Assembly: GCA_965662735.1 (NCBI GenBank)
Contig: CBFIIU010000004.1
Coordinates: 45,862-109,861 of the forward strand
Direction of reading: 5' to 3'
Source of the DNA: JAYODZ01 sp965662735
GTDB taxonomy: Bacteria > Pseudomonadota > Alphaproteobacteria > RS24
Length of the DNA stretch: 64,000 bases
Below, in pieces: positions 17,434 to 24,783 of this stretch. The notes below the pieces were generated by a model. The model saw only the letters and a program-made list of their open reading frames with translations, was not told the DNA's origin and ran no database searches. The position numbers were made by a program, and so were the translations under genes. Numbering within the stretch: the stretch's first letter is position 1; each line of letters begins with the position of its first letter.

Positions 17434-18459
17434 CTATCGGACATCTTGACGAATATGGTTCACCAAAAGCGCCACATTTTCAGGCGGTGTTTGGGGCGTA
17501 ATCCCGTGCCCGAGATTAAAAATATGGGGCCGACCCTGTGTCAAATCACGAATATCATTAATGGCGCGTATTAAATCTGGGCCGCCGGTAATTAAAAGCT
17601 CAGGATCCAAATTACCCTGGCTCACAATATGCGCTGGCAAGCGGTCGATCACATCTTGAAAATCGCAAAACTGGTCGAGAGACACGCCATCGGCACCCGT
17701 CTCCTGCACGTAAGTGACAATGTCATAGGTGCTCGCGCGAGGGAACACAATAATCGGAACCGTAATTCCCATAGACCTCAAATTTGAAATAATCTTTTGA
17801 ACAGGAACAATACACGCCGTTTCAAAAGCATCGCCCGACAGGCTGCCCGCCCAACTCTCAAAAATTTGTAATACCTCAGCGCCCGAGGCAACTTGCCGGG
17901 CAAGATACTGAGTTGTCGCTTCGGTTAAGACATCCAAAATACTTTGAAAAGCGGCCGGATCTTCGGCCATAAGCTGTTTAGCGGGTGCTTGATCAAATGT
18001 CCCTCGACCGGCAATCGCATAGCTCGCCACCGTCCACGGTGCACCAGCAAAACCGATAAGGGTCGTCTCTTTCGGCAAAGAAACCGTTAATCGTGACACC
18101 GTCTCATAAACAGGTGCCAAAACCGTGTGAAACTGATCCCATTGATACGCATCGCCGGATCGAACAGGGGTGAGCCGCGGGCCTTCTCCCGTTTCAAACC
18201 ATAATTCTTGTCCTAATGCGTGAGGTACCAATAAAATATCCGCAAATAAAATAGCGGCATCAAATCCATATCGCCGAATAGGCTGTAAGGTTACTTCCTC
18301 TGCCCGATCTGGACGGTAACATAAATTTAAAAACCCCTCAGCTTCTTTTCGAAGAGCTCGATATTCAGGCAAGTATCGTCCTGCCTGTCTCATCAGCCAA
18401 ATTGGAGGGACATCTAATTTGGGTGTCGGGCTAAATTGGGAAAGAAAATTTTTCATCAT
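17434..18459 (-). CDS. hemE: Uroporphyrinogen decarboxylase
   Basis: A 341-residue cytoplasmic enzyme that decarboxylates uroporphyrinogen III to coproporphyrinogen III in haem synthesis. The N-terminal signature PPIWLMRQAGRYLPEYRALR is present, with the catalytic-site FADILLVPHALG and the C-terminal FNLGHGI. Two adjacent ATG codons at 18459 and 18456 are possible starts; neither has a clear Shine-Dalgarno sequence. The leader contains an ACT triplet repeat on the coding strand. It points away from the proposed oriC and is the left border gene of the origin, as in Caulobacter and Rickettsia. Confidence 0.97.
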   Translation of the reverse strand: MMKNFLSQFSPTPKLDVPPIWLMRQAGRYLPEYRALRKEAEGFLNLCYRPDRAEEVTLQPIRRYGFDAAILFADILLVPHALGQELWFETGEGPRLTPVRSGDAYQWDQFHTVLAPVYETVSRLTVSLPKETTLIGFAGAPWTVASYAIAGRGTFDQAPAKQLMAEDPAAFQSILDVLTEATTQYLARQVASGAEVLQIFESWAGSLSGDAFETACIVPVQKIISNLRSMGITVPIIVFPRASTYDIVTYVQETGADGVSLDQFCDFQDVIDRLPAHIVSQGNLDPELLITGGPDLIRAINDIRDLTQGRPHIFNLGHGITPQTPPENVALLVNHIRQDVR

Positions 18460-18508
18460 GCTTAAGTATAAATAAAAGATAGTAGTAGTAGTAGGGGCGA
18501 CGTGTATC

Positions 18509-18517
18509 TGTGGATTA
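18509..18517 (-). promoter_or_regulatory. Candidate DnaA box
   Basis: TGTGGATTA on the plus strand, which is TAATCCACA on minus, one mismatch from the consensus TTATCCACA. It lies in the proposed oriC, 50 bases upstream of hemE. Confidence 0.5.
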
Positions 18518-18574
18518 TCGGCTTTAGCCTAAATCATCAACAGGGATGAAATTTTATTCTGGTGACCTGCAAAA

Positions 18575-18679
18575 CGGGGATAACTGACCAAACATGTCAA
18601 AACCTGTTGAAACATGTCAGGAGTGAGCTGCTTTGCTGGCATTTTTCATCCGTGGAATAAAAGTAAGATCGGGGATAAC
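18575..18679 (-). repeat. CGGGGATAAC direct repeat in oriC (weak DnaA-box-like)
   Basis: The 10-mer CGGGGATAAC occurs at 18575-18584 and again at 18670-18679, same orientation, 95 bases apart. Read on minus, the first nine bases are TTATCCCCG, two mismatches from the DnaA box, so they could be low-affinity sites. Confidence 0.45.
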
Positions 18680-18815
18680 AAAAATAAAATTGGTGAGAAA
18701 TTTGTATCACCATAAAGCCGGTCAGCGGATGGAGATCTATTAAATGGCCAATAAGTCGCAGGATGAAAAATCGAACAAAGATGAACAACTTCTGCACTTG
18801 CATCAAATAGCGGAT

Positions 18816-18842
18816 TTATCCACTCTATTCACACTATTCACG
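18816..18842 (+). promoter_or_regulatory. Candidate DnaA box array
   Basis: Three contiguous 9-mers: TTATCCACT (one mismatch from TTATCCACA), CTATTCACA (two mismatches) and CTATTCACG (three mismatches). The head-to-tail arrangement without spacers suggests cooperative DnaA binding of one strong and two weak sites. It sits 70-95 bases upstream of ppsR at the right edge of the proposed origin. Confidence 0.5.
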
Positions 18843-18910
18843 TAATTTCCGGGTTTGGCGCCGGCAGAAACATCGCCCATTCCGACCTTCAATTTTAAGG
18901 AGATAGTCCT

Positions 18911-19744
18911 TTGGCCCCGCGGCTCTTCCATTTGCATCTGGTGTCCGACAGTACGGGAGAAACAGTCAATGCATTGGCGCGGGCTGTGTGTTCGCAGTTT
19001 GATAATATTAAGCCGATGGAACATATTTACGGCTTGGTGCGGGGCGAAAAGCAGTTGGATCGCATGCTCACGAATATTCAGGCTTATCCAGGTCCGGTTT
19101 TTTTCTCGATCGTCGATGTCCGCATTCGCGACCGACTGGAAGCGGCGTGCCGCGAGTTGCAGGTGCCGTGCCTGTCGGTGTTAGAACCCTTTGTGGCGTC
19201 AATGGCGAGCTATCTCAATCAGCCGATCACCGGCAAGGCGGGATCGCAACATTTGCTCGACGGTGATTATTTCAAACGAATTGCTGCCCTGAATTACACC
19301 ATGATGCATGATGATGGACAAAGTCAGGGCGATTTAGATGATGCCGATATTATTTTGACGGGCGTTAGCCGCACCTCAAAAACGCCAACCTGTATGTATC
19401 TCGCTAATCGCGGGCTGAAGGCTGCCAATGTACCCTTGGTCCCTGGCGTGCCCCCCTTGTCGGAACTGCTCGCCGTGAGCCGTCCCCTCGTCGTTGGTTT
19501 AACCACGTCGATTGAACGGCTCCGGCAGATCCGCAAAAATCGATTGCTGTCTCTTAATGAGGATGCGGACACGGATTATGTTGATCCAGATATTGTGAGC
19601 CGAGAGATCACCGAGGCGAAACGCCTGTTTGCGCGCAAAGGTTGGCCGGTGATCGATGTGTCGCGGCGGTCTATTGAAGAAGTTGCGGCTGTGGTCCTCA
19701 ATTTGTATCAAGAGCATGTCGATCGCGGGCGCGACACGGTGTAG
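18911..19744 (+). CDS. ppsR: PEP synthase / pyruvate phosphate dikinase regulatory protein (kinase-pyrophosphorylase, DUF299)
   Basis: A 277-residue bifunctional enzyme of the PPSR/PDRP family: it inactivates PEP synthase or PPDK by ADP-dependent phosphorylation of a threonine and reverses this with phosphate. The opening FHLHLVSDSTGET and the P-loop GVSRTSKTPT (151-160) are diagnostic. It starts at TTG 18911, with AAGGAG at 18897-18902. Which target is regulated cannot be told here, since neither ppsA nor ppdK is in the window. It is the right border gene of the origin and leads the maf-aroE-coaE-dnaQ run, as in Caulobacter where it is gene 1. Confidence 0.95.
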   Translation: MAPRLFHLHLVSDSTGETVNALARAVCSQFDNIKPMEHIYGLVRGEKQLDRMLTNIQAYPGPVFFSIVDVRIRDRLEAACRELQVPCLSVLEPFVASMASYLNQPITGKAGSQHLLDGDYFKRIAALNYTMMHDDGQSQGDLDDADIILTGVSRTSKTPTCMYLANRGLKAANVPLVPGVPPLSELLAVSRPLVVGLTTSIERLRQIRKNRLLSLNEDADTDYVDPDIVSREITEAKRLFARKGWPVIDVSRRSIEEVAAVVLNLYQEHVDRGRDTV

Positions 19745-19766
19745 AAGAAACGGGTTAGAATTTGCC

Positions 19767-20390
19767 ATGACTGAAAATTTAGACGCCCAAACCTCTTCAG
19801 AAAACGATCTGAGCCGCCGCTTGACCTTGGCGTCGGCCAGCCCCAGTCGCGCTGCTTTGCTGTCGCAAGTGGCGCTGGAGTTTGACATATGCCCCTCCCA
19901 TGTTGATGAGGCTTCTTTGAAAGCCCAGCATACAGGGGCGGTCACAGAGTTGGCGCTTACATTGGCGCGGGCCAAAGCCTCCGCGGTGATACGCGACGGC
20001 TATGTTTTGGGCGCCGATCAAATTCTCGTATGCGAAGGCCGTTTATTCGACAAGCCGCCTAGCATGGAGAAGGCGCGCGACACGCTGACCTTTTTATCAG
20101 GGCGTCACCATCAATTGGTTAATGGCGTGTCTTTATTTCAAAATGGCGTTGAGGTGTGGTCGTTTGAAAATTCGATCACTCTTAAAATGCGCGATCTGTC
20201 AGCCGACTATATTGATCGCTATTTACATCTCGAGGGCGAGGGCCTTTTGGCATCGGTTGGCGCCTATCGCTTGGAGGGCCGTGGGCCACTTTTGTTCGAC
20301 CACATTGACGGCGATTATTTTTCTATTCTGGGGCTTCCTCTTCTGCCGGTGCTCGGCGCACTGCGCAGCCTCGGAATTGTGGACGCCTAG
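19767..20390 (+). CDS. maf: Maf family nucleotide pyrophosphatase
   Basis: A 207-residue Maf-like protein. The family hydrolyses non-canonical or modified nucleoside triphosphates such as dTTP/UTP or m7GTP and is linked to septation control. The N-terminal LASASPSRAALL matches the family's S-x-S-P-R loop; the catalytic aspartate lies in VLGADQILVCEGRLFDKP, and GRHHQLVNGVSL follows. A proline-less variation of the KP-x-D loop is seen. ATG 19767 is chosen because the upstream frame overlaps ppsR. It lies 22 bases after ppsR and 3 bases before aroE, so the three are likely cotranscribed. Confidence 0.93.
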   Translation: MTENLDAQTSSENDLSRRLTLASASPSRAALLSQVALEFDICPSHVDEASLKAQHTGAVTELALTLARAKASAVIRDGYVLGADQILVCEGRLFDKPPSMEKARDTLTFLSGRHHQLVNGVSLFQNGVEVWSFENSITLKMRDLSADYIDRYLHLEGEGLLASVGAYRLEGRGPLLFDHIDGDYFSILGLPLLPVLGALRSLGIVDA

Positions 20391-20393
20391 AGC

Positions 20394-21281
20394 ATGGCAA
20401 CGATGCCCCCTTCAGCGGTAGCGGAAACCGGCACGCGGGCGGCAGGCATTGTGGGCTGGCCCGTAGATCACTCGCGTTCGCCTTTGATCCACGGCTATTG
20501 GTTGGAGGCGTTAGGGATCGATGGCGTCTATGAGCGCTATCCGGTTTCCCCGGACGAGAATTTTGAAGCGGCCATTCGGGCCCTCGCGGCAAAAGCGGTC
20601 TTAGGGGTCAACGTCACCATCCCCCATAAAGAGGCGGCATTTCAAATCGCCGATCACACCAGCGATGCGGCCCAGCGATTGGGCGCGGCGAATGTGTTGA
20701 TCTTTTCAGGCGGAGAGATTTTTGCGGATAACACAGATGGTTATGGGTTTATCGCAAATCTTGATGCGCATCTTTCTCGCGACCGGTGGGTGGGTCAAAC
20801 AGCCTGTGTGGTGGGGGCCGGCGGCGCCGCTCGGGCGATCGTCGGAAGTCTGATCGAAGCGGGGTGCGTCGATCTTAAAATTATCAATCGATCGATGGCG
20901 CGGGCGGAGGGGCTCGCGGATCTGATCAGCCGATGTGGCGGTCGAGCGGATCTCATCGCCCCCCATGATACCATTGCCGTTCGGGCGGCACTGGCCGAGA
21001 CCGCCTTAATCATTAATACAACCAGCCTTGGCATGTCTGGGCATGATGCGCTTGATCTCGACATATCCGCACTCCCGCCTGAGGCGGTGGTGAGTGATAT
21101 TGTTTATGTTCCTCTCGAGACACAGTTTTTGGCCCGGGCCCGGGCCCGGGGGCTTGCAACGGTGGACGGGCTTGGCATGCTGCTCTATCAAGCCATCCCC
21201 GCCTTTGCCGCATGGTTTGGCCAAACGCCCGAGGTGACACCCGAGCTGCGGCGTTTGGTTGAGGCCGATATTGGTGTGTAA
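20394..21281 (+). CDS. aroE: Shikimate 5-dehydrogenase
   Basis: A 295-residue NADPH-dependent enzyme reducing 3-dehydroshikimate in aromatic amino acid synthesis. The substrate-binding SRSPLIHGYWLEALGIDG and the catalytic lysine in VNVTIPHKEAAF are visible, with NTDGYGF and the nucleotide-binding VGAGGAARAIVGSL. The C-terminal GLGMLLYQA is typical. Around 21133-21150 the DNA is three copies of GGGCCC-type hexamers encoding Ala-Arg repeats, a GC-rich local expansion. It is followed after 91 bases by coaE. Confidence 0.96.
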   Translation: MATMPPSAVAETGTRAAGIVGWPVDHSRSPLIHGYWLEALGIDGVYERYPVSPDENFEAAIRALAAKAVLGVNVTIPHKEAAFQIADHTSDAAQRLGAANVLIFSGGEIFADNTDGYGFIANLDAHLSRDRWVGQTACVVGAGGAARAIVGSLIEAGCVDLKIINRSMARAEGLADLISRCGGRADLIAPHDTIAVRAALAETALIINTTSLGMSGHDALDLDISALPPEAVVSDIVYVPLETQFLARARARGLATVDGLGMLLYQAIPAFAAWFGQTPEVTPELRRLVEADIGV

Positions 21282-21372
21282 GTACGGGGCGTCTTACTCG
21301 GCGCCCCACAGAAACTGTCAGTAAGTACCCTTTTTTGTTGATCAATTTAGGGACAAGCAATAGGAGGTGGGC

Positions 21373-21442
21373 GTGCTATTAATTGGTTTGACGGGCTCAA
21401 TTGGCATGGGAAAGTCGCAAACGGCGCAAATTTTTGCAGAGG
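21373..21442 (+). CDS. coaE: Dephospho-CoA kinase, 5' fragment before an assembly gap
   Basis: Only the first 23 codons are sequenced. They read as the P-loop start of dephospho-CoA kinase, the last enzyme of coenzyme A synthesis: LLIGLTGSIGMGKSQTAQIF, with Walker A GSIGMGKS. GTG 21373 is the start because AGGAGG lies at 21362-21367. An average CoaE of about 200 residues would end near 21970, inside the 593-base gap, leaving room before dnaQ. Position between aroE and dnaQ agrees with the usual order. The gene is interrupted by missing sequence, not shown to be broken. Confidence 0.92.
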
Positions 21443-22035
21443 NNNNNNNNNNNNNNNNNNNNNNNNNNNNNNNNNNNNNNNNNNNNNNNNNNNNNNNNNN
21501 NNNNNNNNNNNNNNNNNNNNNNNNNNNNNNNNNNNNNNNNNNNNNNNNNNNNNNNNNNNNNNNNNNNNNNNNNNNNNNNNNNNNNNNNNNNNNNNNNNNN
21601 NNNNNNNNNNNNNNNNNNNNNNNNNNNNNNNNNNNNNNNNNNNNNNNNNNNNNNNNNNNNNNNNNNNNNNNNNNNNNNNNNNNNNNNNNNNNNNNNNNNN
21701 NNNNNNNNNNNNNNNNNNNNNNNNNNNNNNNNNNNNNNNNNNNNNNNNNNNNNNNNNNNNNNNNNNNNNNNNNNNNNNNNNNNNNNNNNNNNNNNNNNNN
21801 NNNNNNNNNNNNNNNNNNNNNNNNNNNNNNNNNNNNNNNNNNNNNNNNNNNNNNNNNNNNNNNNNNNNNNNNNNNNNNNNNNNNNNNNNNNNNNNNNNNN
21901 NNNNNNNNNNNNNNNNNNNNNNNNNNNNNNNNNNNNNNNNNNNNNNNNNNNNNNNNNNNNNNNNNNNNNNNNNNNNNNNNNNNNNNNNNNNNNNNNNNNN
22001 NNNNNNNNNNNNNNNNNNNNNNNNNNNNNNNNNNN
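21443..22035. other. Assembly gap, 593 N (coaE body)
   Basis: Undetermined bases covering most of coaE and the start of the coaE-dnaQ spacer. The size is compatible with the missing part of one normal coaE gene. Confidence 0.98.
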
Positions 22036-22066
22036 CCAAAAGCCCCCAGAAGCGAGACAAAACAAT

Positions 22067-22753
22067 ATGCGTCACATTATTTTAGATACCGAGACCACGG
22101 GACTGCGGGCCGATGAAGGAGATCGGATTGTTGAGATTGGTTGTCTTGAAGTGGTTCACTATCAGCCGAGCGGAAAAACCTTTCAAAGCTATCTCGATCC
22201 CGAGCGGCCGGTGAGTGCCAAAACGACCGAGATTACAGGCATCACGGATGAGACGGTGCGGGGCCAGCCGAAATTTGCCGATATTGTTGAGGATTTTTTG
22301 GCCTTTATTGGCGATGCCAAATTGGTGATGCATAACGCTGATTTTGATGTCAGCTTTTTAAACGCGGAGTTAAAACGGGCCGGCTATCCCGAGATTGATC
22401 GCGGTCGGGTCATTGATACGCTGGCGATTGCGCGTAAAAAATTTCCCGGATCTCCAGCAAGTTTAGACGCGCTCTGTCGCCGCTTTGGTGTGGATAATTC
22501 CGCACGTGACAAACACGGTGCTTTGCTCGACTCTGAGCTTCTTGCGGAGGTGTATCTCGAATTAATGGGCGGCCGTCAGCCGGGTCTCATTTTTCAATCG
22601 GGCCACCCGCAAGAGCAAGAAACACAGAACGGCCAACGCCGTCCCCAGTCTCGCCGAGCCACGGCTTTGCCCTCTCGGATCCGCCCTGAAGAAGTTCAGG
22701 CGCATGACGCGTTTTTAGATCAGCTGCCTGTTTCGGCCATGTGGCGCCACTAA
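22067..22753 (+). CDS. dnaQ: DNA polymerase III epsilon subunit (3'-5' proofreading exonuclease)
   Basis: A 228-residue DEDDh exonuclease that proofreads for the replicative polymerase. Exo I is DTETTG (residues 7-12), Exo II HNADFDVSFLNAEL and Exo III HGALLDSELLAEVY, with the general-base histidine in HGALLD. The C-terminal tail, rich in Gln and Arg followed by a Pro-rich segment, is where epsilon binds the polymerase alpha subunit. ATG 22067 lies 31 bases after the gap. It is convergent with secB, with 42 bases between stops. Confidence 0.96.
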   Translation: MRHIILDTETTGLRADEGDRIVEIGCLEVVHYQPSGKTFQSYLDPERPVSAKTTEITGITDETVRGQPKFADIVEDFLAFIGDAKLVMHNADFDVSFLNAELKRAGYPEIDRGRVIDTLAIARKKFPGSPASLDALCRRFGVDNSARDKHGALLDSELLAEVYLELMGGRQPGLIFQSGHPQEQETQNGQRRPQSRRATALPSRIRPEEVQAHDAFLDQLPVSAMWRH

Positions 22754-22795
22754 ACAACGATTTTAGAAGCGATTTTTATCCGCGGGTGCTTGTGA

Positions 22796-23296
22796 TTAAT
22801 TTGCCTTATCCGCCGCGTCTGACGCGCCGGCTTGTTGCTCCGCCATGTTTTGTTGATACAGTTCAACAAAATTAATGGGGTCGAGCAGCAAAGGCGGGAA
22901 GCCGCCATCTCGGGTTGCGTCGGCGAGGATACGACGGGCAAACGGGAATAATTGGCGCGGGGCTTCGATCAGCAAAATCGGGCGCAAGCTCTCTTCCGGG
23001 ATATTCACCGTACGGAACAGGCCGCAATAAACCAGTTCAACAATAAAATTTACTTGCTCGCCGGTCTTCGTTTCTACGCGAAATTGCAGCCCGACCTCGT
23101 ATTCGCGTTCGCCCAATTGGCGCACATTGACATTGGCGTTCACGCTAATGCGGGGAGCCTCCTCATTGGTTTGCAGGCTTGCCGGTGCGTTCGGGTTTTC
23201 GAAAGAAAGGTCGCGCAAATACTGGGTGAGGATTTGCAGGCTCGCTGGGTCTTGTTGGGACGCTGCCGCGGGATCAATCGATGTTTCTTCGGTCAT
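22796..23296 (-). CDS. secB: Protein-export chaperone SecB
   Basis: A 166-residue tetrameric chaperone that keeps preproteins unfolded and delivers them to SecA. Recognisable parts are LQILTQYLRDLSFENPNAP at the N-terminus, the beta strands around RISVNANVNVRQLGEREYEVGL, and the conserved LLIEAPRQLFPFARRIL and GGFPPLLLDPINFVELY. The acidic, variable C-terminal tail is typical. AAGGAG precedes ATG 23296. It lies downstream of fxsA on the same strand, separated by 86 bases that include a 20-bp palindrome. Confidence 0.97.
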   Translation of the reverse strand: MTEETSIDPAAASQQDPASLQILTQYLRDLSFENPNAPASLQTNEEAPRISVNANVNVRQLGEREYEVGLQFRVETKTGEQVNFIVELVYCGLFRTVNIPEESLRPILLIEAPRQLFPFARRILADATRDGGFPPLLLDPINFVELYQQNMAEQQAGASDAADKAN

Positions 23297-23363
23297 TTGG
23301 GGGTCTCCTTTGACAGGTTTCTTAGCATTCTCGCCTTACGGGTCAAGGCTTTACTCAATGATT

Positions 23364-23383
23364 ATGGCCATGATCATGGCCAT
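23364..23383. repeat. Perfect 20-bp palindrome between fxsA and secB
   Basis: ATGGCCATGATCATGGCCAT is exactly its own reverse complement. It begins at the first base beyond the fxsA stop, touching the stop codon by one base, and ends 67 bases before the secB start (minus-strand reading). No T-run follows on either strand, so it is not a typical terminator; an operator or mRNA-processing stem are alternatives. Confidence 0.85.
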
Positions 23384-23856
23384 TAGTCATCTATTCGATA
23401 ATCGGCGTCAATTGTGCGCGGCGGCTGCGACGGGCTTGAAGGATCCTGTTTCGCCTGCTGTCCCTGGGGGCGCGATGCCAGATCAAAGCCCCCGAACAGA
23501 GTAGGAATAAAGGTGGCGAGCACCGCCTCCATGACGAAAATTCGCCCTAAGCCGGTCATTAAAATAAAGCCGAGGGCATCTGTGAAAAAGCCCGGCGTCA
23601 GCAAAAACACCCCGCCAATCATAATCAAGACACCATGGGCAAGTTCTAAAACAGGCGGGGTTCCGGCCTGCATGGCGCGCTGCGCTTGCCGCAAGGTTGA
23701 CAGCCCCTCGCGACGTAAGGCGTGCAGCCCCAGACCCGCGGTCAGGAAGACCAGAGCCACGGTCCAACCCGCGCCAATCCATGATCCAACCAGTATAAAC
23801 AGGTAGATCTCAATGGCGGGAATTACGATCAGCAGAAGGATAAGTAAAATGCTCAT
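23383..23856 (-). CDS. fxsA: FxsA family membrane protein
   Basis: A 157-residue cytoplasmic-membrane protein of the FxsA family; in E. coli its overproduction relieves exclusion of phage T7 by the F plasmid, but its normal role is unknown. The start SILLILLLIVIPAIEIYLFILVG is the first membrane segment with the family Glu, followed by further segments around GWTVALVFLTAGLG and LIMIGGVFLLTPGFFTDALGF, the latter holding the conserved PGFFTD. The frame continues upstream to 23952, but ATG 23856, with TAAGG upstream, gives the family length. The cytoplasmic tail is charged and Gln/Pro rich. It is upstream of secB. Confidence 0.92.
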   Translation of the reverse strand: MSILLILLLIVIPAIEIYLFILVGSWIGAGWTVALVFLTAGLGLHALRREGLSTLRQAQRAMQAGTPPVLELAHGVLIMIGGVFLLTPGFFTDALGFILMTGLGRIFVMEAVLATFIPTLFGGFDLASRPQGQQAKQDPSSPSQPPRTIDADYRIDD

Positions 23857-24045
23857 GACCAATACCTTATCGAAGTTTGACCCGTCCGGCCATAGGCGAG
23901 CTATATTTCTGGGCCAAATGGGCGGGTGGTGTGGTACGGGTTGATTAAACACGTAGTCTTGCTACTGTGCGCATATATAATTCTCTCTCCGTAAAGTTTG
24001 TCTGGCGGGGGAGCGGTCGACCACCCATTGCTAAAGGAGCCTGTC

Positions 24046-24783
24046 ATAGATCCGCTAAATCTTATTTTGTTGGTTGTTGTTGGGATTATTTTCTATCGCT
24101 TGAAAAATGTTTTAGGCCTCCGCAATGATACGGATCCCGATCAACCGTCTGACCGCTATGGATTTCATCGCGACGCTTTGCGCGAGGCCTCTGAGGAGCC
24201 CGTTGAGACCAAGCGGGCGGCGCCGGAAACCCCGCATTTGCGGGTTGTTGAAAGCCAGCCGGATGACGCCTCCTCCTTATCCTCAGGCGAGGCATCAGGC
24301 GAGGCATCAGCCGAGACCGCGACCGATTTCTCTGGCGCGCCTGAAGATGAGGGTTTGAATGGCCGTGGGCTGGCTCGCCTGTGCGAGCTTGATCCCGCTT
24401 TCGATGAAAAAGCTTTTATTGGCGGCGCACAAAGCGCTTATCAAATGATCCTCACCGCTTTTGCCGAAGCCGATCGCGCAACGTTGCAAGATTTGCTGTC
24501 TCCTCCTGTTTATGAGGGGTTTGCGGGCGCGATAGCCGCGCGCGAAGCGGCCGGTGAGACCTTGACCACTGAAATTTCTCGGATGGCGCGGCCGGTGATT
24601 GATGATGTCGTGATTACCGATGGCTTGGTTCAAATCACGGTACGTTTTGTTGCCGATATTCGAACCAGTATAAATGGTGCAGAAACCGATGTTGCGAAAA
24701 CCGAAGATTTGTGGACGTTCGACCGTCAACTCGACAGCCCCAGTCCCAATTGGTTGCTGAGCGCGACGCAGACCGTGTCGTAA
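24046..24783 (+). CDS. Tim44/TimA-like domain protein with probable AUA start
   Basis: A membrane-anchored Tim44-like protein of about 245 residues, found beside the origin in most alphaproteobacteria. It begins DPLNLILLVVVGIIFYRL, a single transmembrane anchor, then VLGLRNDT, an acidic low-complexity linker with a Ser-Gly-Glu-Ala repeat, and a Tim44 domain from about residue 110 (FIGGAQSAYQMILTAFAEADRATLQDLL). Homologues start just before the anchor, but the codon there is ATA (24046), placed 6 bases after a good AAGGAG (24034-24039). The alternatives, TTG 24028 and TTG 23998, lack a suitably placed ribosome site. Its stop overlaps the ATG of smr by one base. Confidence 0.88.
   Translation: MDPLNLILLVVVGIIFYRLKNVLGLRNDTDPDQPSDRYGFHRDALREASEEPVETKRAAPETPHLRVVESQPDDASSLSSGEASGEASAETATDFSGAPEDEGLNGRGLARLCELDPAFDEKAFIGGAQSAYQMILTAFAEADRATLQDLLSPPVYEGFAGAIAAREAAGETLTTEISRMARPVIDDVVITDGLVQITVRFVADIRTSINGAETDVAKTEDLWTFDRQLDSPSPNWLLSATQTVS
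24283..24306 (+). repeat. 12-bp tandem repeat in the Tim44-like linker
   Basis: Two exact copies of TCAGGCGAGGCA (24283-24294, 24295-24306), followed by a diverged third. They encode Ser-Gly-Glu-Ala repeats in the acidic linker between membrane anchor and Tim44 domain. Confidence 0.85.

Larger units (their letters stand above)
18460..18910. other. oriC: Probable chromosomal replication origin (oriC), hemE-ppsR intergenic region
   Basis: This 451-base stretch has no convincing gene. It lies between hemE and the ppsR-maf-aroE-coaE-dnaQ genes, which is the position of oriC in Caulobacter crescentus and proposed for Rickettsia. It holds near-consensus DnaA boxes (TGTGGATTA at 18509; TTATCCACT at 18816 followed by two diverged 9-mers), two copies of CGGGGATAAC (18575, 18670), two AACATGTCA repeats (18591, 18611) and an AGT triplet run at 18481-18492. 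Genes on both sides point outward, and parAB with two parS sites lies within about 12 kb. The call rests on synteny plus these motifs; no GC-skew computation was possible. Confidence 0.68.

Noticed and set aside
18597..18845. Short frames inside the proposed oriC (69 residues on minus, about 33 residues on plus from 18744)
   Set aside because: No ribosome sites, AT-driven residue composition, and overlap with the DnaA-box array. Most likely chance frames.
21133..21150. Triple GGGCCC-type hexamer in aroE
   Set aside because: Simply encodes an Ala-Arg run in a GC-rich coding segment; kept as a remark, not as an element.
21286..21307. GGGGCG/CGCCCC hairpin after aroE with a TTTTTT run 24 bases later, considered as terminator
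   Set aside because: The T-run is too far from the stem, and coaE with its own ribosome site follows directly; a terminator between aroE and coaE is not convincing.
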